From positions 1-37,323 of the forward strand of contig JAEZKS010000243.1 of the NCBI GenBank assembly GCA_023436075.1: 37,323 bases of DNA, read 5' to 3'. Source of the stretch: Methanobacteriota archaeon (lineage in GTDB: Archaea > Halobacteriota > Methanocellia > Methanocellales > Methanocellaceae). The position numbers were made by a program, and so were the translations under genes. Each line of letters opens with the position of its first letter. Within the stretch, counting starts at the first letter, position 1. This document shows, piece after piece, positions 24,499 through 33,030 of the stretch. The notes under the pieces were generated by a model. The model ran no database searches. It saw only the letters and a program-made list of their open reading frames with translations, and was not told the origin of the DNA.

Positions 24499-25570
24499 GT
24501 TTCATGCCCCATTGCCATATGTTCTCGCCGCTGGTGATCCAGGCGTTCTTGTCCCGGCAGTAGCGCAGTATTTTCCGGTACATCTGCGTCCACGACCTGC
24601 GGAAGCCCGATGCCAGCACGCTGTTATGCCAGAGCAGTGTAATCACGCCGCCACAGGCGGCCACATCGTCGACGAGCCGCCGGGCGACGGGCCACGCCTC
24701 CTCGAAGGTCCTGTTCCCCCAGAACAGGCTCTCGTCCATGATGGTCAGCGGGATCTCCGCGATGTCTACCGGCCGTCCCGTGACGAGGCTGAAAGGCCGG
24801 AACGGGTGGCACATGCCGTTGCGGAAGCCGGGCCGATCGTTATAGCCCAGCGTGGTGTCGTAGCCGAACCCTGCCTGAGCCAGGAGGTTCCAGGTGTCTG
24901 GAACCTTGAACGAGAGGTAATGGTTCCGGTATCCGCGGATGGTCCGGTTGAGGACGCGCTCCACCCGCTGCTTCTCCTCCTTCATTGCCTCGATGTTGCC
25001 GTAAGTGTGATAGCCTCCGTGCAGACCGACCTCACAGCCCTGGTCCGCGATCTCTCCGAGATCGTTCTCCAGGTCCTCCACGTCGTACCTGAATCTCCGG
25101 ATGTCGTTGCCATTGCCCAGGAAGTAAAACGAAGACACGCCGTCGAACTCCTTCTCCAGTCGGATGATCTCCCGAAAGTTCCGATACGGGCTGTGCCTGC
25201 GTCCGGAGAATTTCCAGGCGAACTGCCGACTGACGCCAGGCAGGTCGAGGTACGCGAGGTTATGGGCCGCCGAGAGGAGCATATGTCCGCCTGGCGGGTA
25301 GATATCGTCAATGTCATGCGTCAGGCATACGCCGAAGCTGCGACCTTCGGGGTACTCCCAGCGCATCCCGTGCTCGCTCAGGAACCGGGACACCGGGGCG
25401 ACGCTGACGTCGCCGCGGCCGTTGAGCCGGTACAGTGACCTGTGCTCTACAGCCTTATCCCGGTTATAGTCGTCTTTCCGGGTGAAGAGGTCCCAGAGGT
25501 CGCTCCGCTTCATGAGCTGATCGTATGCCTGTGCTGTCATGGTGATCGAGTGCTCTCGAATGGCTTGCAT
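24479..25570 (-). CDS. Polysaccharide deacetylase family protein (CE4-like)
   Basis: A 363-residue protein with the NodB-homology metal site: LTHDID (83-88) for the Asp dyad, HGGYH (184-188) for the two metal histidines, GYRNHY (213-218), EIP (272-274) and LLWHN (312-316) for the late catalytic His. It would remove N- or O-acetyl groups from a glycan. It lacks an obvious signal peptide, so it may act on a cytoplasmic, lipid-linked intermediate. The ATG at 25570 lies about 30 nt from a TATA box with no Shine-Dalgarno, so the mRNA is probably leaderless. It starts the unit deacetylase, FemAB 1, FemAB 2, DUF362. Confidence 0.88.
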   Translation of the reverse strand: MQAIREHSITMTAQAYDQLMKRSDLWDLFTRKDDYNRDKAVEHRSLYRLNGRGDVSVAPVSRFLSEHGMRWEYPEGRSFGVCLTHDIDDIYPPGGHMLLSAAHNLAYLDLPGVSRQFAWKFSGRRHSPYRNFREIIRLEKEFDGVSSFYFLGNGNDIRRFRYDVEDLENDLGEIADQGCEVGLHGGYHTYGNIEAMKEEKQRVERVLNRTIRGYRNHYLSFKVPDTWNLLAQAGFGYDTTLGYNDRPGFRNGMCHPFRPFSLVTGRPVDIAEIPLTIMDESLFWGNRTFEEAWPVARRLVDDVAACGGVITLLWHNSVLASGFRRSWTQMYRKILRYCRDKNAWITSGENIWQWGMKHGYFDY

Positions 25571-25594
25571 GGCAATTGTAATTATAATATTATT

Positions 25595-25604
25595 TCTATA
25601 TAAA
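25595..25604 (-). promoter_or_regulatory. TATA box of the deacetylase unit
   Basis: TTTATATAGA on the minus strand, centred about 30 nt before the ATG at 25570, in the 75-bp gap after the DUF354 gene. It marks a separate, probably leaderless transcript. Confidence 0.6.
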
Positions 25605-25645
25605 CGTTTAGTTTTTATCGTCAGGGTAGTATCGCAGACAGGCGG

Positions 25646-26749
25646 CTACGAGCCTGATCCACTCCGGCACAGGGAAGCCCCATGATCCCGACACGACGCG
25701 AAGCTCGCCGGGTACTCTTCCACGAATTTTACCATGAAGGCGTTGACATCGATCTTTTCTTTCAGCATGACGTCGCGTTTTGCCCGCCATTCGTCCTTGA
25801 GTCCGGGCCTGGCGACGAGGGCGAGCGCCCGATCTAGCGCCTCTTGCGGGGTGGCGAAGTTATATATCAGACCGTAGCGACGCTCAAGTTCGGCAAAGTT
25901 ACCGAAGTCGTTGCGGGCCGCTATGCTGTCACATCGCACGACAGGCGTGCCCAGCAGGGCCGCCTCGGTGGTCATGGTGCCGGAATCGCAGACCAGCAGC
26001 CTCGCATAGTGCAGCAGGCTGTGGATCACGCCCGGTGGAGTCGCCAGACGGTACGGCTCGAGATCGGCCGGCATGGGCAACTCGGAGGAAATGAAGACCC
26101 GGCCGTGCTTTTCCAGCTCTCGCACCGCACGCCGCTTCGTCTTCAAGTCGAAACCCGAGTGGCCGATGTCGTTGGCCGCGTTCCAGCCCACGAACCGCAG
26201 GATCGTATATGGCTCGTCTCTGTCGATGCCTGCCAGGCCCAACACCGAAGGGTCGGGCCGGAAATAGTCGGGATGGAGGTAGGCCAGCTCGATGTAGCCG
26301 TCATAGCGGATGTGCTTGCGGCCGAAGTTCTTCCGGAAACACGCCGGCGTCAGGATGGCGTCGGTGAACGGCACGTAGAGCATGTGCTCGATCGGCGACG
26401 GCTCTGTGTCGTCGAAGGCGATGGCAGGCCTGCGCATCAGCCGTGACACATGCGCGTTCCTGATCGAGCCGAAGCCGATGAACAGGTCGGGCCGGAACTT
26501 GCGGACGGCCTCGTACATCTTCAGGTCGAGCCGGGGGATGTTCAGGGCCTTTTTCGCCATGGTGTTTCCATAGCTCCCCAGCGGCACGAAGTCGAGGCCG
26601 TACTCCCGCAGCAACTGGAAGGTGATCTCCTTTTCGCTGGCGGTGATCAGCACCTCGTGACCGTGCTTCCGCACGTCGTGCACGAAGTTCTTGAAGTAGT
26701 GCACCTGGCCAGGGTGGTTGATGTCGACCACTATGCGCACGACGATCAC
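25646..26749 (-). CDS. DUF354 family protein, UDP-GlcNAc 2-epimerase/GT-B-like
   Basis: A 367-residue protein of the DUF354 family, related to UDP-GlcNAc 2-epimerases and GT-B glycosyltransferases. The N-terminal DINHPGQVHYFK (9-20) and HGHEVLITA, the central DDTEPSPIEH, and the late CDSGTMTTEAALLGTP are typical. It could be the 2-epimerase that turns a gluco- into a manno-uronic acid (WbpI-like step) or a glycosyltransferase. The start is a GTG overlapping the HisF2 stop as GTGA. The last ~22 residues (after EEYP) look unlike a family C-terminus, whereas another frame reads on sensibly to 25608 (PEWIRLVAACLRYYPDD). A 3' frameshift is possible. Confidence 0.82.
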   Translation of the reverse strand: MIVVRIVVDINHPGQVHYFKNFVHDVRKHGHEVLITASEKEITFQLLREYGLDFVPLGSYGNTMAKKALNIPRLDLKMYEAVRKFRPDLFIGFGSIRNAHVSRLMRRPAIAFDDTEPSPIEHMLYVPFTDAILTPACFRKNFGRKHIRYDGYIELAYLHPDYFRPDPSVLGLAGIDRDEPYTILRFVGWNAANDIGHSGFDLKTKRRAVRELEKHGRVFISSELPMPADLEPYRLATPPGVIHSLLHYARLLVCDSGTMTTEAALLGTPVVRCDSIAARNDFGNFAELERRYGLIYNFATPQEALDRALALVARPGLKDEWRAKRDVMLKEKIDVNAFMVKFVEEYPASFASCRDHGASLCRSGSGS

Positions 26750-27558
26750 TTCCCCTGTACCACGGCAGCTCCGAATGGCTGTAGCATATGATCGATCTCG
26801 TCCCTCGTCGGATAGTTGATCAGGACCGCCCTTCGCCGGCCATGGAACACGAAAAAGCTGCCGGCCGCTACTGCCGATGCGCCGGCACGGATAGCTTCGC
26901 TGAAGTGATCGAGGCTGCCGGCCCCACCGCAGGCGATGGCCGGGATGCCGACCGCAGAAGAGACTGATCGGATCAGCTTGAGGTCGTAGCCCTGCATGGT
27001 GCCGTCCTGGTCGATGGAGTTGATGAAAATCTCGCCAGCGCCCATCGATTCCATGCGCTTCGCGTGGGCTACCGGGTCGATGCCTGCAGGCATGGCGCCG
27101 CCGTGAGTATAGACCTCATAGCGGCCGTCAGGCAGTCGCTTTGCGTCGATGGAGACGACTATGCTCTGATTGCCGAACACGTCCGAGGCCTTTTTGATGA
27201 ACAGTGGGTCCTCGACCGCATGCGTGTTGATCACGACCTTCTCGACACCAGCCCCAAGCAGGTCCCTGACTTCCTCGACAGATTTGATCCCGCCGCCATA
27301 GGCCAGCGGCATGAAGCACTCGTCCGATAGCTTGCCGATCAGGTCGACACGGGGCCTCCCGCCGCCACGCGGCGCGAAGAGGCCTTTCTTCCGGGAGGCC
27401 ATGATGTCGAGAAAGACCAGCTCGTCGGCTTCAGTCCTGTTGAAAATACGGACCGCGTTGATCGGGTCTCCCACGTAGGTCGGGCTCTTGAACTGGATTG
27501 TCTTCACCAGGCCATCGCCCTGCATCAGCAGGCATGGTATGACCCTATTGTGCAACAT
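26746..27558 (-). CDS. hisF2: HisF2/WbuZ-type cyclase for sugar amidation
   Basis: A 270-residue (beta/alpha)8 barrel of the imidazole-glycerol-phosphate synthase cyclase family, but of the glycan-amidation branch (HisF2/WbuZ). The canonical N-terminal PCLD is PCLL (8-11), so the first catalytic Asp of true HisF is Leu11. The second survives as Asp138 (VVSIDAKR). LAYGGGIKS and the phosphate-binding ACGGAGS are kept. It would guide ammonia from HisH2 to the WbpG partner to form the acetamidino group. The ATG at 27558 overlaps the HisH2 stop by 14 bp; the longer frame to 27600 overlaps further and lacks family residues. Confidence 0.9.
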   Translation of the reverse strand: MLHNRVIPCLLMQGDGLVKTIQFKSPTYVGDPINAVRIFNRTEADELVFLDIMASRKKGLFAPRGGGRPRVDLIGKLSDECFMPLAYGGGIKSVEEVRDLLGAGVEKVVINTHAVEDPLFIKKASDVFGNQSIVVSIDAKRLPDGRYEVYTHGGAMPAGIDPVAHAKRMESMGAGEIFINSIDQDGTMQGYDLKLIRSVSSAVGIPAIACGGAGSLDHFSEAIRAGASAVAAGSFFVFHGRRRAVLINYPTRDEIDHMLQPFGAAVVQGK

Positions 27559-28177
27559 CGATATGCCCCCTTGCAAAATTTTCCAGCAATCTGACGCCAT
27601 GGTAGTGACTCTTCTCAGGGTGGATCTGCGCGCCTATGATGTTGCCCCGCTGGACCATGGAGGCGAATTCGAGGCCGTAGCTGGTAGTCGCCAGCACGTC
27701 TGACGGGTCGCTGCACCTGACGTGGTAGGAATGGACAAAATAGAAGTTTGCGTTCAGATCGATGCCGTCCAGGTACGGAGACGGCTTGCGGACGGCTATG
27801 GAGTTCCAGCCCATGTGCGGTATCTTCAGGCCGTTGCCGTTGCCGCCAAAGTCGAACCGCACGGTACGCGCATCGATCCATCCCAGGCCGTCTGCGAAAC
27901 CCTCTTCGCTAAACTTCGAGAAGAGCTGCATGCCCAGGCAGATACCCAGTATCGGCGTCCTGTCGGCCATCACTTTCTTGTTGAGGACAGGGATCAGGCC
28001 CAGGCGCTTCAGGTTCGCCATGGCGGCGTCGAACGCGCCGACGCCAGGGAGGATTAGGCGGTCGGCGTGTTCGATGTCGTCAGGCTTAGAAGAAATAATC
28101 ACGCTTTCGTCCAGTCGCTCGATCTTATTCTGGATGGACCTGAGATTGCCCATGCCGTAGTCAACGATGACGATCAT
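27545..28177 (-). CDS. hisH2: HisH2/WbuY-type glutamine amidotransferase
   Basis: A 210-residue class I glutaminase that releases ammonia from glutamine. The triad is Cys80 (GICLGMQL), His186 and Glu188 (HPEKS). The N-terminal MIVIVDYGMGNLRSI and the oxyanion-type LPGVGAF are standard. It is paired with HisF2 and the WbpG-type gene, not with his genes, so it serves sugar amidation. It begins 6 bp after the stop of the WbpG gene. Confidence 0.92.
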   Translation of the reverse strand: MIVIVDYGMGNLRSIQNKIERLDESVIISSKPDDIEHADRLILPGVGAFDAAMANLKRLGLIPVLNKKVMADRTPILGICLGMQLFSKFSEEGFADGLGWIDARTVRFDFGGNGNGLKIPHMGWNSIAVRKPSPYLDGIDLNANFYFVHSYHVRCSDPSDVLATTSYGLEFASMVQRGNIIGAQIHPEKSHYHGVRLLENFARGHIDVAQ

Positions 28178-28183
28178 GGCAGG

Positions 28184-29317
28184 TCATCCCAGGTATTTCT
28201 GATAGAAGATCATTGGCAACAGGCCCATGTTACACGACAGCCTGATCGGCAGTTTCATGGCCCGGATCACCGGGTAGTATGTCGAATAATCGTGGAACGT
28301 TTTAGGCGGGGCGGCCATAATCTCATCGAACTCCGCCTGTGGCAGGCCCAATTTGCTGACCGTATACTTGACGACATCTTTATCGAACGGGTATGGCTTC
28401 TCAGTATCGGCCAGCGCCGCTTCCCGAGTCATCTGGCCCGATCGGATGAGCGCCGAGTACTCGATCTTCCGCTTGTCGATGCCGAACTTCTTCGGCAGCA
28501 GGTAGGACTGGAAGAAGTGGGTGTATACGTTCTCGTGGTGATGGCCGCCGTAGTACTGCCATCCCAGTTCCCGTCCCATGATCTCGCCGGCCTGCTTCTG
28601 ATCGTACTCGATGTACTTGAGCATGTTGACGAAGGTGATCCGCCTGGCGGCCGTGTAGTAGATCAGGTCGGCCATGGACATGATCGGGAAACTACGTATC
28701 CGCATGCGGCCGAACTTCTTGTGCACGCTGCGTACGTAGCGGCCGTCCATGTACGTCCAGCCGAGCGGCACGATGCCTTCGGTCCGGAACGAGTGGCCGT
28801 TCAGGATGTACCTGGTGCCGGCATGGGCGGCCTCCTTGTAGAGCACTGACAGGATCGCGTAGTCCGTAGGGATCTCTGCATCGGAAACCGATGCATGCAG
28901 GAATGCCTTTTGCAGGTCTTTGAACTCTTCCCAGTCAGCGACCACCGTGTGCAGGTCGACGTTCAGCTTCGTCGTCGCTTTCTTGATGTTGCTCACGGCG
29001 ATCTCCGAGTTCCAGCCGTTGTCGAAGTGCACGGCCAGCGGCCGCAGCCCGAGCCTGACGGCGTTGTACAGGACGTAAGTGCTGTCTCGTCCCCCGCTCA
29101 CGCCTACCACGCAGTCGTATTCTTTGCGCCGGCCCTCGCGCTTGATCTGTTCGACGAGCTTCTCGAACCGGGCCCGGTTCTTCTCGTCGAGCTGGCTGTC
29201 TGCCTCCAGCGCGTCCTGTATCTTACAGAAGTTACACACGCCGTCGGCATCAAACCGAATGTTCGGTATCGTCGTATCGGAAATGCATCTCGTGCATATC
29301 TGCCTTTTTTCTGACAT
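28184..29317 (-). CDS. N-acetyl sugar amidotransferase, WbpG type
   Basis: A 377-residue PP-loop ATPase. SGGRDS (74-79) is the pyrophosphate-binding loop. CTRC (8-11) and CNFC (28-31) form a likely zinc site. The family (WbpG/PseA-like, 'N-acetyl sugar amidotransferase') adenylates an N-acetyl group and replaces oxygen with ammonia from HisH2-HisF2, giving an acetamidino sugar. Of two ATGs, 29326 abuts GGGAGGAG directly, while 29317 has good spacing and is chosen. It is followed by hisH2 and hisF2, forming the complete three-gene module. Confidence 0.92.
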   Translation of the reverse strand: MSEKRQICTRCISDTTIPNIRFDADGVCNFCKIQDALEADSQLDEKNRARFEKLVEQIKREGRRKEYDCVVGVSGGRDSTYVLYNAVRLGLRPLAVHFDNGWNSEIAVSNIKKATTKLNVDLHTVVADWEEFKDLQKAFLHASVSDAEIPTDYAILSVLYKEAAHAGTRYILNGHSFRTEGIVPLGWTYMDGRYVRSVHKKFGRMRIRSFPIMSMADLIYYTAARRITFVNMLKYIEYDQKQAGEIMGRELGWQYYGGHHHENVYTHFFQSYLLPKKFGIDKRKIEYSALIRSGQMTREAALADTEKPYPFDKDVVKYTVSKLGLPQAEFDEIMAAPPKTFHDYSTYYPVIRAMKLPIRLSCNMGLLPMIFYQKYLG

Positions 29318-29388
29318 TTGAGTCATCTCCTCCCATCGTTTTCACAGTAATCATTCGTGCCCTTGCGGGCTCGTCATCATAGCTATCA

Positions 29389-30939
29389 TTAATGCCGGCC
29401 GACCCGGCCCTGGCGATCGGCCTCATGGTCAAAGACCATGGCCGTGAACAGGAACTGCAGGCCGGCGAGCCCTGTGATCGCCGCGAGTAGCCCCAGCGGC
29501 ACCGCGATGCCCGATGCAAAGGGCAGGAGCGCCAGGGCGACGATTCCGGCAAGCAGTCCCAGCGGCACCAGCGCCATGCTGCTGTAGTAGAACAGCACCA
29601 GCGGGTGGAAGTCGAGGGTCATGTACTTCACCTTGAGGCGCCGCAGGAACGACCTGAACAGCATGGGCGAGACTCTTTTAATGAAACGCCCGTACCTGAT
29701 CTTCGATTTCTCTTGCCCGTACCGGGCCGGTATCGGCACGTCTACGGTACGTAAGCCGAAGGTGTTCAGCTTCACCAGCAGGTCGTTGCAGTACCCGTAG
29801 TACGTGTAGATCGAATCCAGGTCGAGCAGCTCGAGCGCTCGCCGCGAGATCACGGTGTAGCCGTTCTGCGGGTCGCTAATCTGCCAGTAGCCGCTGGCGA
29901 TCTTGTTCAGCATAGTCAACATGGTGTTGCCGAACTGACGCCATGAGCTCATGCCCTTTCGGAAGTCCCTGTTGAGCAGCCTGTTTCCCTTCGCGTAATC
30001 GGCTTTGCCCTCGATCACAGGCATCAGCAGCTTCGGGAGCTCCGCGGGGTCCATCTGGTTGTCGCCGGCCATCACGGCCACGAGATCCATGCCGTCACGG
30101 AGAGCCATCCGGTAGCCGTCAAGGATTGAGGCGCCAACGCCCCCGTTGGCCTCGTGCCGTAGCGAGACCACCCGCGGGTCTTTCAGTCCTTTGATGACCT
30201 CGGATGTCCTGTCTGTGCTACAGTCGTCGATCACATAGATCTTGTTCACGTAGGCCGGGATGCCTTCGACCGTCGGCCCGAGAAGCCATTCCTCATTGTA
30301 GGCCGGAACGACCACGCCGATGCGATACTCCTGGAAGAGCGTGTCGTTTCGCCGGCTGTCGCCTGTGAACCGGACTTTCATGCCGGCTGCGTTCGCGAAA
30401 CGGGCCATCTCCGGGCCGAGGCTCTCGCTCTCGCGGACCCTCATTTTCCGCGCCGCCTGCCCTGACAGCGCGACGAAGCCCGGACTTGCCCTGGAAGGCC
30501 GCTTGTTGTTGAGGAGCATCACACACTCGTCAAGGCTGCAGGCCTCATGGGTTTCCGCGATGGCCGCATCGTATCCTTCGCGGATGCCTAAGAAAAGCTC
30601 GGGAAGCAGGTAAGGATCGTGGGAGCCATCGCCATGCATGGCAGCGACAGGACTGTAGCTCGCAAAGATGTTGTCGAGGCTACGATCGCTGCCAGGAGAG
30701 ATGACCTCGGCTCCCAGCGAACGTGCCAGTCCGGCGACGCGCGGATCTTTTTGATCTATCGCAACGAATACCTCATCGGCGAAGTTCCGGGCCACGGTGA
30801 TCAGTGTGCCAAGCATAAGGTAGCTCACCTGGCCGTATATGATGACCGCGCTGCGGACCTGAAATTCCCTTCCCGGACCCATTTCCACGAATGGTTCTCG
30901 GGACGGCAGCGATCTGGATACGGGAAGTACGGTGCTCAT
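29389..30939 (-). CDS. Two-domain GT2 glycosyltransferase with C-terminal membrane helices
   Basis: A 516-residue protein. Residues about 207-430 are a DPM1-like GT2 domain: VVPAYNEE (210-217), IDDCSTD (237-243), AGDNQMDP (291-298) and DPQNGY. Two membrane helices follow (about 446-472 and 476-503), suggesting transfer to a polyprenyl lipid. Residues about 26-200 look like a second, degenerate GT-A fold: a beta-strand start SAVIIYGQVSY, VAIDQKDP, and a DxD-like HGDGSHDP. GT2 function of the C-terminal half is secure; acceptor and sugar are unknown. It starts 16 bp after the Gfo/Idh/MocA stop in the minus-strand operon. Confidence 0.87.
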   Translation of the reverse strand: MSTVLPVSRSLPSREPFVEMGPGREFQVRSAVIIYGQVSYLMLGTLITVARNFADEVFVAIDQKDPRVAGLARSLGAEVISPGSDRSLDNIFASYSPVAAMHGDGSHDPYLLPELFLGIREGYDAAIAETHEACSLDECVMLLNNKRPSRASPGFVALSGQAARKMRVRESESLGPEMARFANAAGMKVRFTGDSRRNDTLFQEYRIGVVVPAYNEEWLLGPTVEGIPAYVNKIYVIDDCSTDRTSEVIKGLKDPRVVSLRHEANGGVGASILDGYRMALRDGMDLVAVMAGDNQMDPAELPKLLMPVIEGKADYAKGNRLLNRDFRKGMSSWRQFGNTMLTMLNKIASGYWQISDPQNGYTVISRRALELLDLDSIYTYYGYCNDLLVKLNTFGLRTVDVPIPARYGQEKSKIRYGRFIKRVSPMLFRSFLRRLKVKYMTLDFHPLVLFYYSSMALVPLGLLAGIVALALLPFASGIAVPLGLLAAITGLAGLQFLFTAMVFDHEADRQGRVGRH

Positions 30940-30955
30940 CGGACTGTCACCGGCC

Positions 30956-31939
30956 TCATACGATCGCCCGCTGCGTCTGCCCGATCTTCGGGTGGACGTA
31001 GGAACTGGGAGAGACTTTCACCATCGATCGGCTCTTGTAGGACTCGATGGCGGCTATGGCCACGTTCAGCGCGTGAATGCCGTCTTCGCCCGGCGTCACC
31101 GGAGTGCTGCGGCAGCGGCAGGCGTTGATGAAGCTCTCGATCTCGCAGGCAAGCGGCTCCTTCTTCTCGATCTTGACGTCGCTGACCATTTCCTTGTCGT
31201 GGATAGTAACACTCTGCTCGATGTAGTCGCCGTAGCCGACGCCCTCGGTGCCGATGACTACGAACTTCCGGGTCTTGTGCGGCGTCAGCCAGTTCGTTTC
31301 CACCACGCCGGCCCGGTCCCCGGCAAAGCGCAGGAGGATCGAAGCGTGGTCTTCCAGAGCGTGAATCTCCTTGCCGGCAATGGCATAGACCTCGGTGACG
31401 CAACTGTGATACAGATAAGAGATGATGTCGATGTCGTGGACGCCGATGTCCAGGATGACGCCCACGTCGCGGATCCTCGGGTTATATGGCCCGACGCGGC
31501 TGGTCGAGATGGAGACGACCTTGCCGAGCTTGCCCGAGTCGATGATCTGCTTCATGTTCGTGACTGCCGGGTTGAACCGTTCGATGTGCCCGATCATCAG
31601 CGTCACTCCGGCTTCCTCCGCCGCAGAGGCGATCGCCTCTGCATTGTCGAGGGTATCCGCGATCGGCTTCTCGACGAGCATGCTGGCCCCTGCGCCGGCG
31701 ATATCCGTAGCGACTCTTCGGTGCAACGTCGTGGGCACCACCACGCTGACCGCGTCGAGGTTCAGCTTGAGCATCTCGTGGTAGTCCGTGAAGCCGCGGG
31801 TATTGTACTGCCTGGACAGCGCATCTACCCGGGCACGATCCACGTCGGCGATTCCCGCCAGCTCCACGCCCTTCATCCGGGCGTATGTCCGTATGTGGTT
31901 TTCGCCCATAGCGCCCGCGCCTATGACGCCTACCCGCAT
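30956..31939 (-). CDS. Gfo/Idh/MocA oxidoreductase (WbpB-like)
   Basis: A 327-residue NAD(P)-dependent dehydrogenase. The Rossmann motif GAGAMG (7-12), EKP (90-92) with the catalytic Lys, GHIERFNP (117-124) and DIGVHDID (164-171) match the sugar-nucleotide branch. In the Wbp pathway the equivalent enzyme oxidises C3 of UDP-GlcNAcA to a 3-keto sugar for transamination. It follows the aminotransferase stop after one base, so the two are coupled, as expected for enzymes passing on an unstable keto intermediate. Confidence 0.92.
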   Translation of the reverse strand: MRVGVIGAGAMGENHIRTYARMKGVELAGIADVDRARVDALSRQYNTRGFTDYHEMLKLNLDAVSVVVPTTLHRRVATDIAGAGASMLVEKPIADTLDNAEAIASAAEEAGVTLMIGHIERFNPAVTNMKQIIDSGKLGKVVSISTSRVGPYNPRIRDVGVILDIGVHDIDIISYLYHSCVTEVYAIAGKEIHALEDHASILLRFAGDRAGVVETNWLTPHKTRKFVVIGTEGVGYGDYIEQSVTIHDKEMVSDVKIEKKEPLACEIESFINACRCRSTPVTPGEDGIHALNVAIAAIESYKSRSMVKVSPSSYVHPKIGQTQRAIV

Positions 31940-31940
31940 C

Positions 31941-33026
31941 TCAGAGCCTCCTGAAGGTATCTGCGATGAAATCGATCTCTTCCGGGGTCACCGCAGGGTG
32001 GACCGGTAACGACACCACTTCTCGGGAGAGCCGTTCAGACACGGGGAGATGATCGTCGTATCCCAGGCTCCGGTAATAGGTCTGCTTGTGGATGGGCACC
32101 GGGTAGTACACGCCGGTGCCGATGCCTGCATCGGTCAGTTTTCTGATCACTTCGTCCCGGGACATGCCGAATCCGGGAGTGATCCGGACGGTGTACTGAT
32201 GGAACACATGCCGGCAGCCAGGGCCGATCTCTGGAGTGGCGATGCCTTCGATGCCGCTCAGCTTTTCATTGAGACGAAGGGCATTGACAATGCGCATGTC
32301 ATCGTAGCGATCGACGTTCTTGAGCTGGGCCAGGCCGATGGCAGCGCTGATGTCCGTCATACGCAGGTTGAAGCCGAGCATCTCGTGATAGTAGCGCACC
32401 TTGGAGCCATGGGAACGGATCATCCTGGCCATCTCGGCGACAGTGCTGTCGTCCGTCGTGATCATCCCGCCCTCGCTGGTGGTCATGTTCTTGGTCGGAT
32501 AGAAACTGAAGCAGCCGATGTCGAACGATCCGCACTTGTGGCCGCCGATGGCGGCGCCGTGGGCCTGGCAGGCGTCCTCGATGACCGAGAGGTGATGTTT
32601 CTCTGCGATCTCCATGATCTCGCCCATGGGCGCCGGGTGCCCGTACAGGTCGACCGGGATGATCGCTTTGGTGTGCCGGTTGATCTTCGCGCGGATCTTC
32701 GCCGGATCGATGTTGAAAGTCCGGGGCTCCACGTCCGCGAACACAGGCCTGGCGCCGGTGAACAGCACAGCGTTAGCGGTCGCGATGAATGTGAAAGGCG
32801 GAACGATGACTTCGTCTCCGGGCCCGATGTCCCGTGCGAGCAGTGCCACCAGCAGCGCGGCCGTGCCGGAATTGACGGCAACTGCATGCTTTGTTCCGAC
32901 GTAGGACGCAAACGCATCCTCGAACTCCTTTACCCGGGGGCCTTCGGCAATGGTGCCGGACTGGAGTACGTCCACCACGCCCCGGATCTCATCCTGACCT
33001 ATCAATGGTTTTGCTATAGGTATCAT
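31941..33026 (-). CDS. DegT/DnrJ/EryC1/StrS aminotransferase (WbpE-like)
   Basis: A 361-residue PLP-dependent sugar aminotransferase. The PLP lysine is Lys179 (FYPTKNMTTSEGG), with Asp151 and Gln154 in EDACQAHGA, VNSGTAAL (51-58) and VPPFTF (75-80). It would aminate the 3-keto position produced by the Gfo/Idh/MocA enzyme. It starts 4 bp after the acyltransferase stop. The strict order acyltransferase, aminotransferase, dehydrogenase points to making an N-acylated 3-amino sugar. Confidence 0.93.
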   Translation of the reverse strand: MIPIAKPLIGQDEIRGVVDVLQSGTIAEGPRVKEFEDAFASYVGTKHAVAVNSGTAALLVALLARDIGPGDEVIVPPFTFIATANAVLFTGARPVFADVEPRTFNIDPAKIRAKINRHTKAIIPVDLYGHPAPMGEIMEIAEKHHLSVIEDACQAHGAAIGGHKCGSFDIGCFSFYPTKNMTTSEGGMITTDDSTVAEMARMIRSHGSKVRYYHEMLGFNLRMTDISAAIGLAQLKNVDRYDDMRIVNALRLNEKLSGIEGIATPEIGPGCRHVFHQYTVRITPGFGMSRDEVIRKLTDAGIGTGVYYPVPIHKQTYYRSLGYDDHLPVSERLSREVVSLPVHPAVTPEEIDFIADTFRRL

Positions 33027-33030
33027 CGTA

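Noticed and set aside
24359..25438. 359-residue plus-strand open frame
   Set aside because: Antisense to the polysaccharide deacetylase, which has a complete metal-site motif set.
26746..28177. Histidine biosynthesis hisH-hisF pair
   Set aside because: HisF lacks the first catalytic Asp, and both genes follow a WbpG-type amidotransferase inside a glycan operon.
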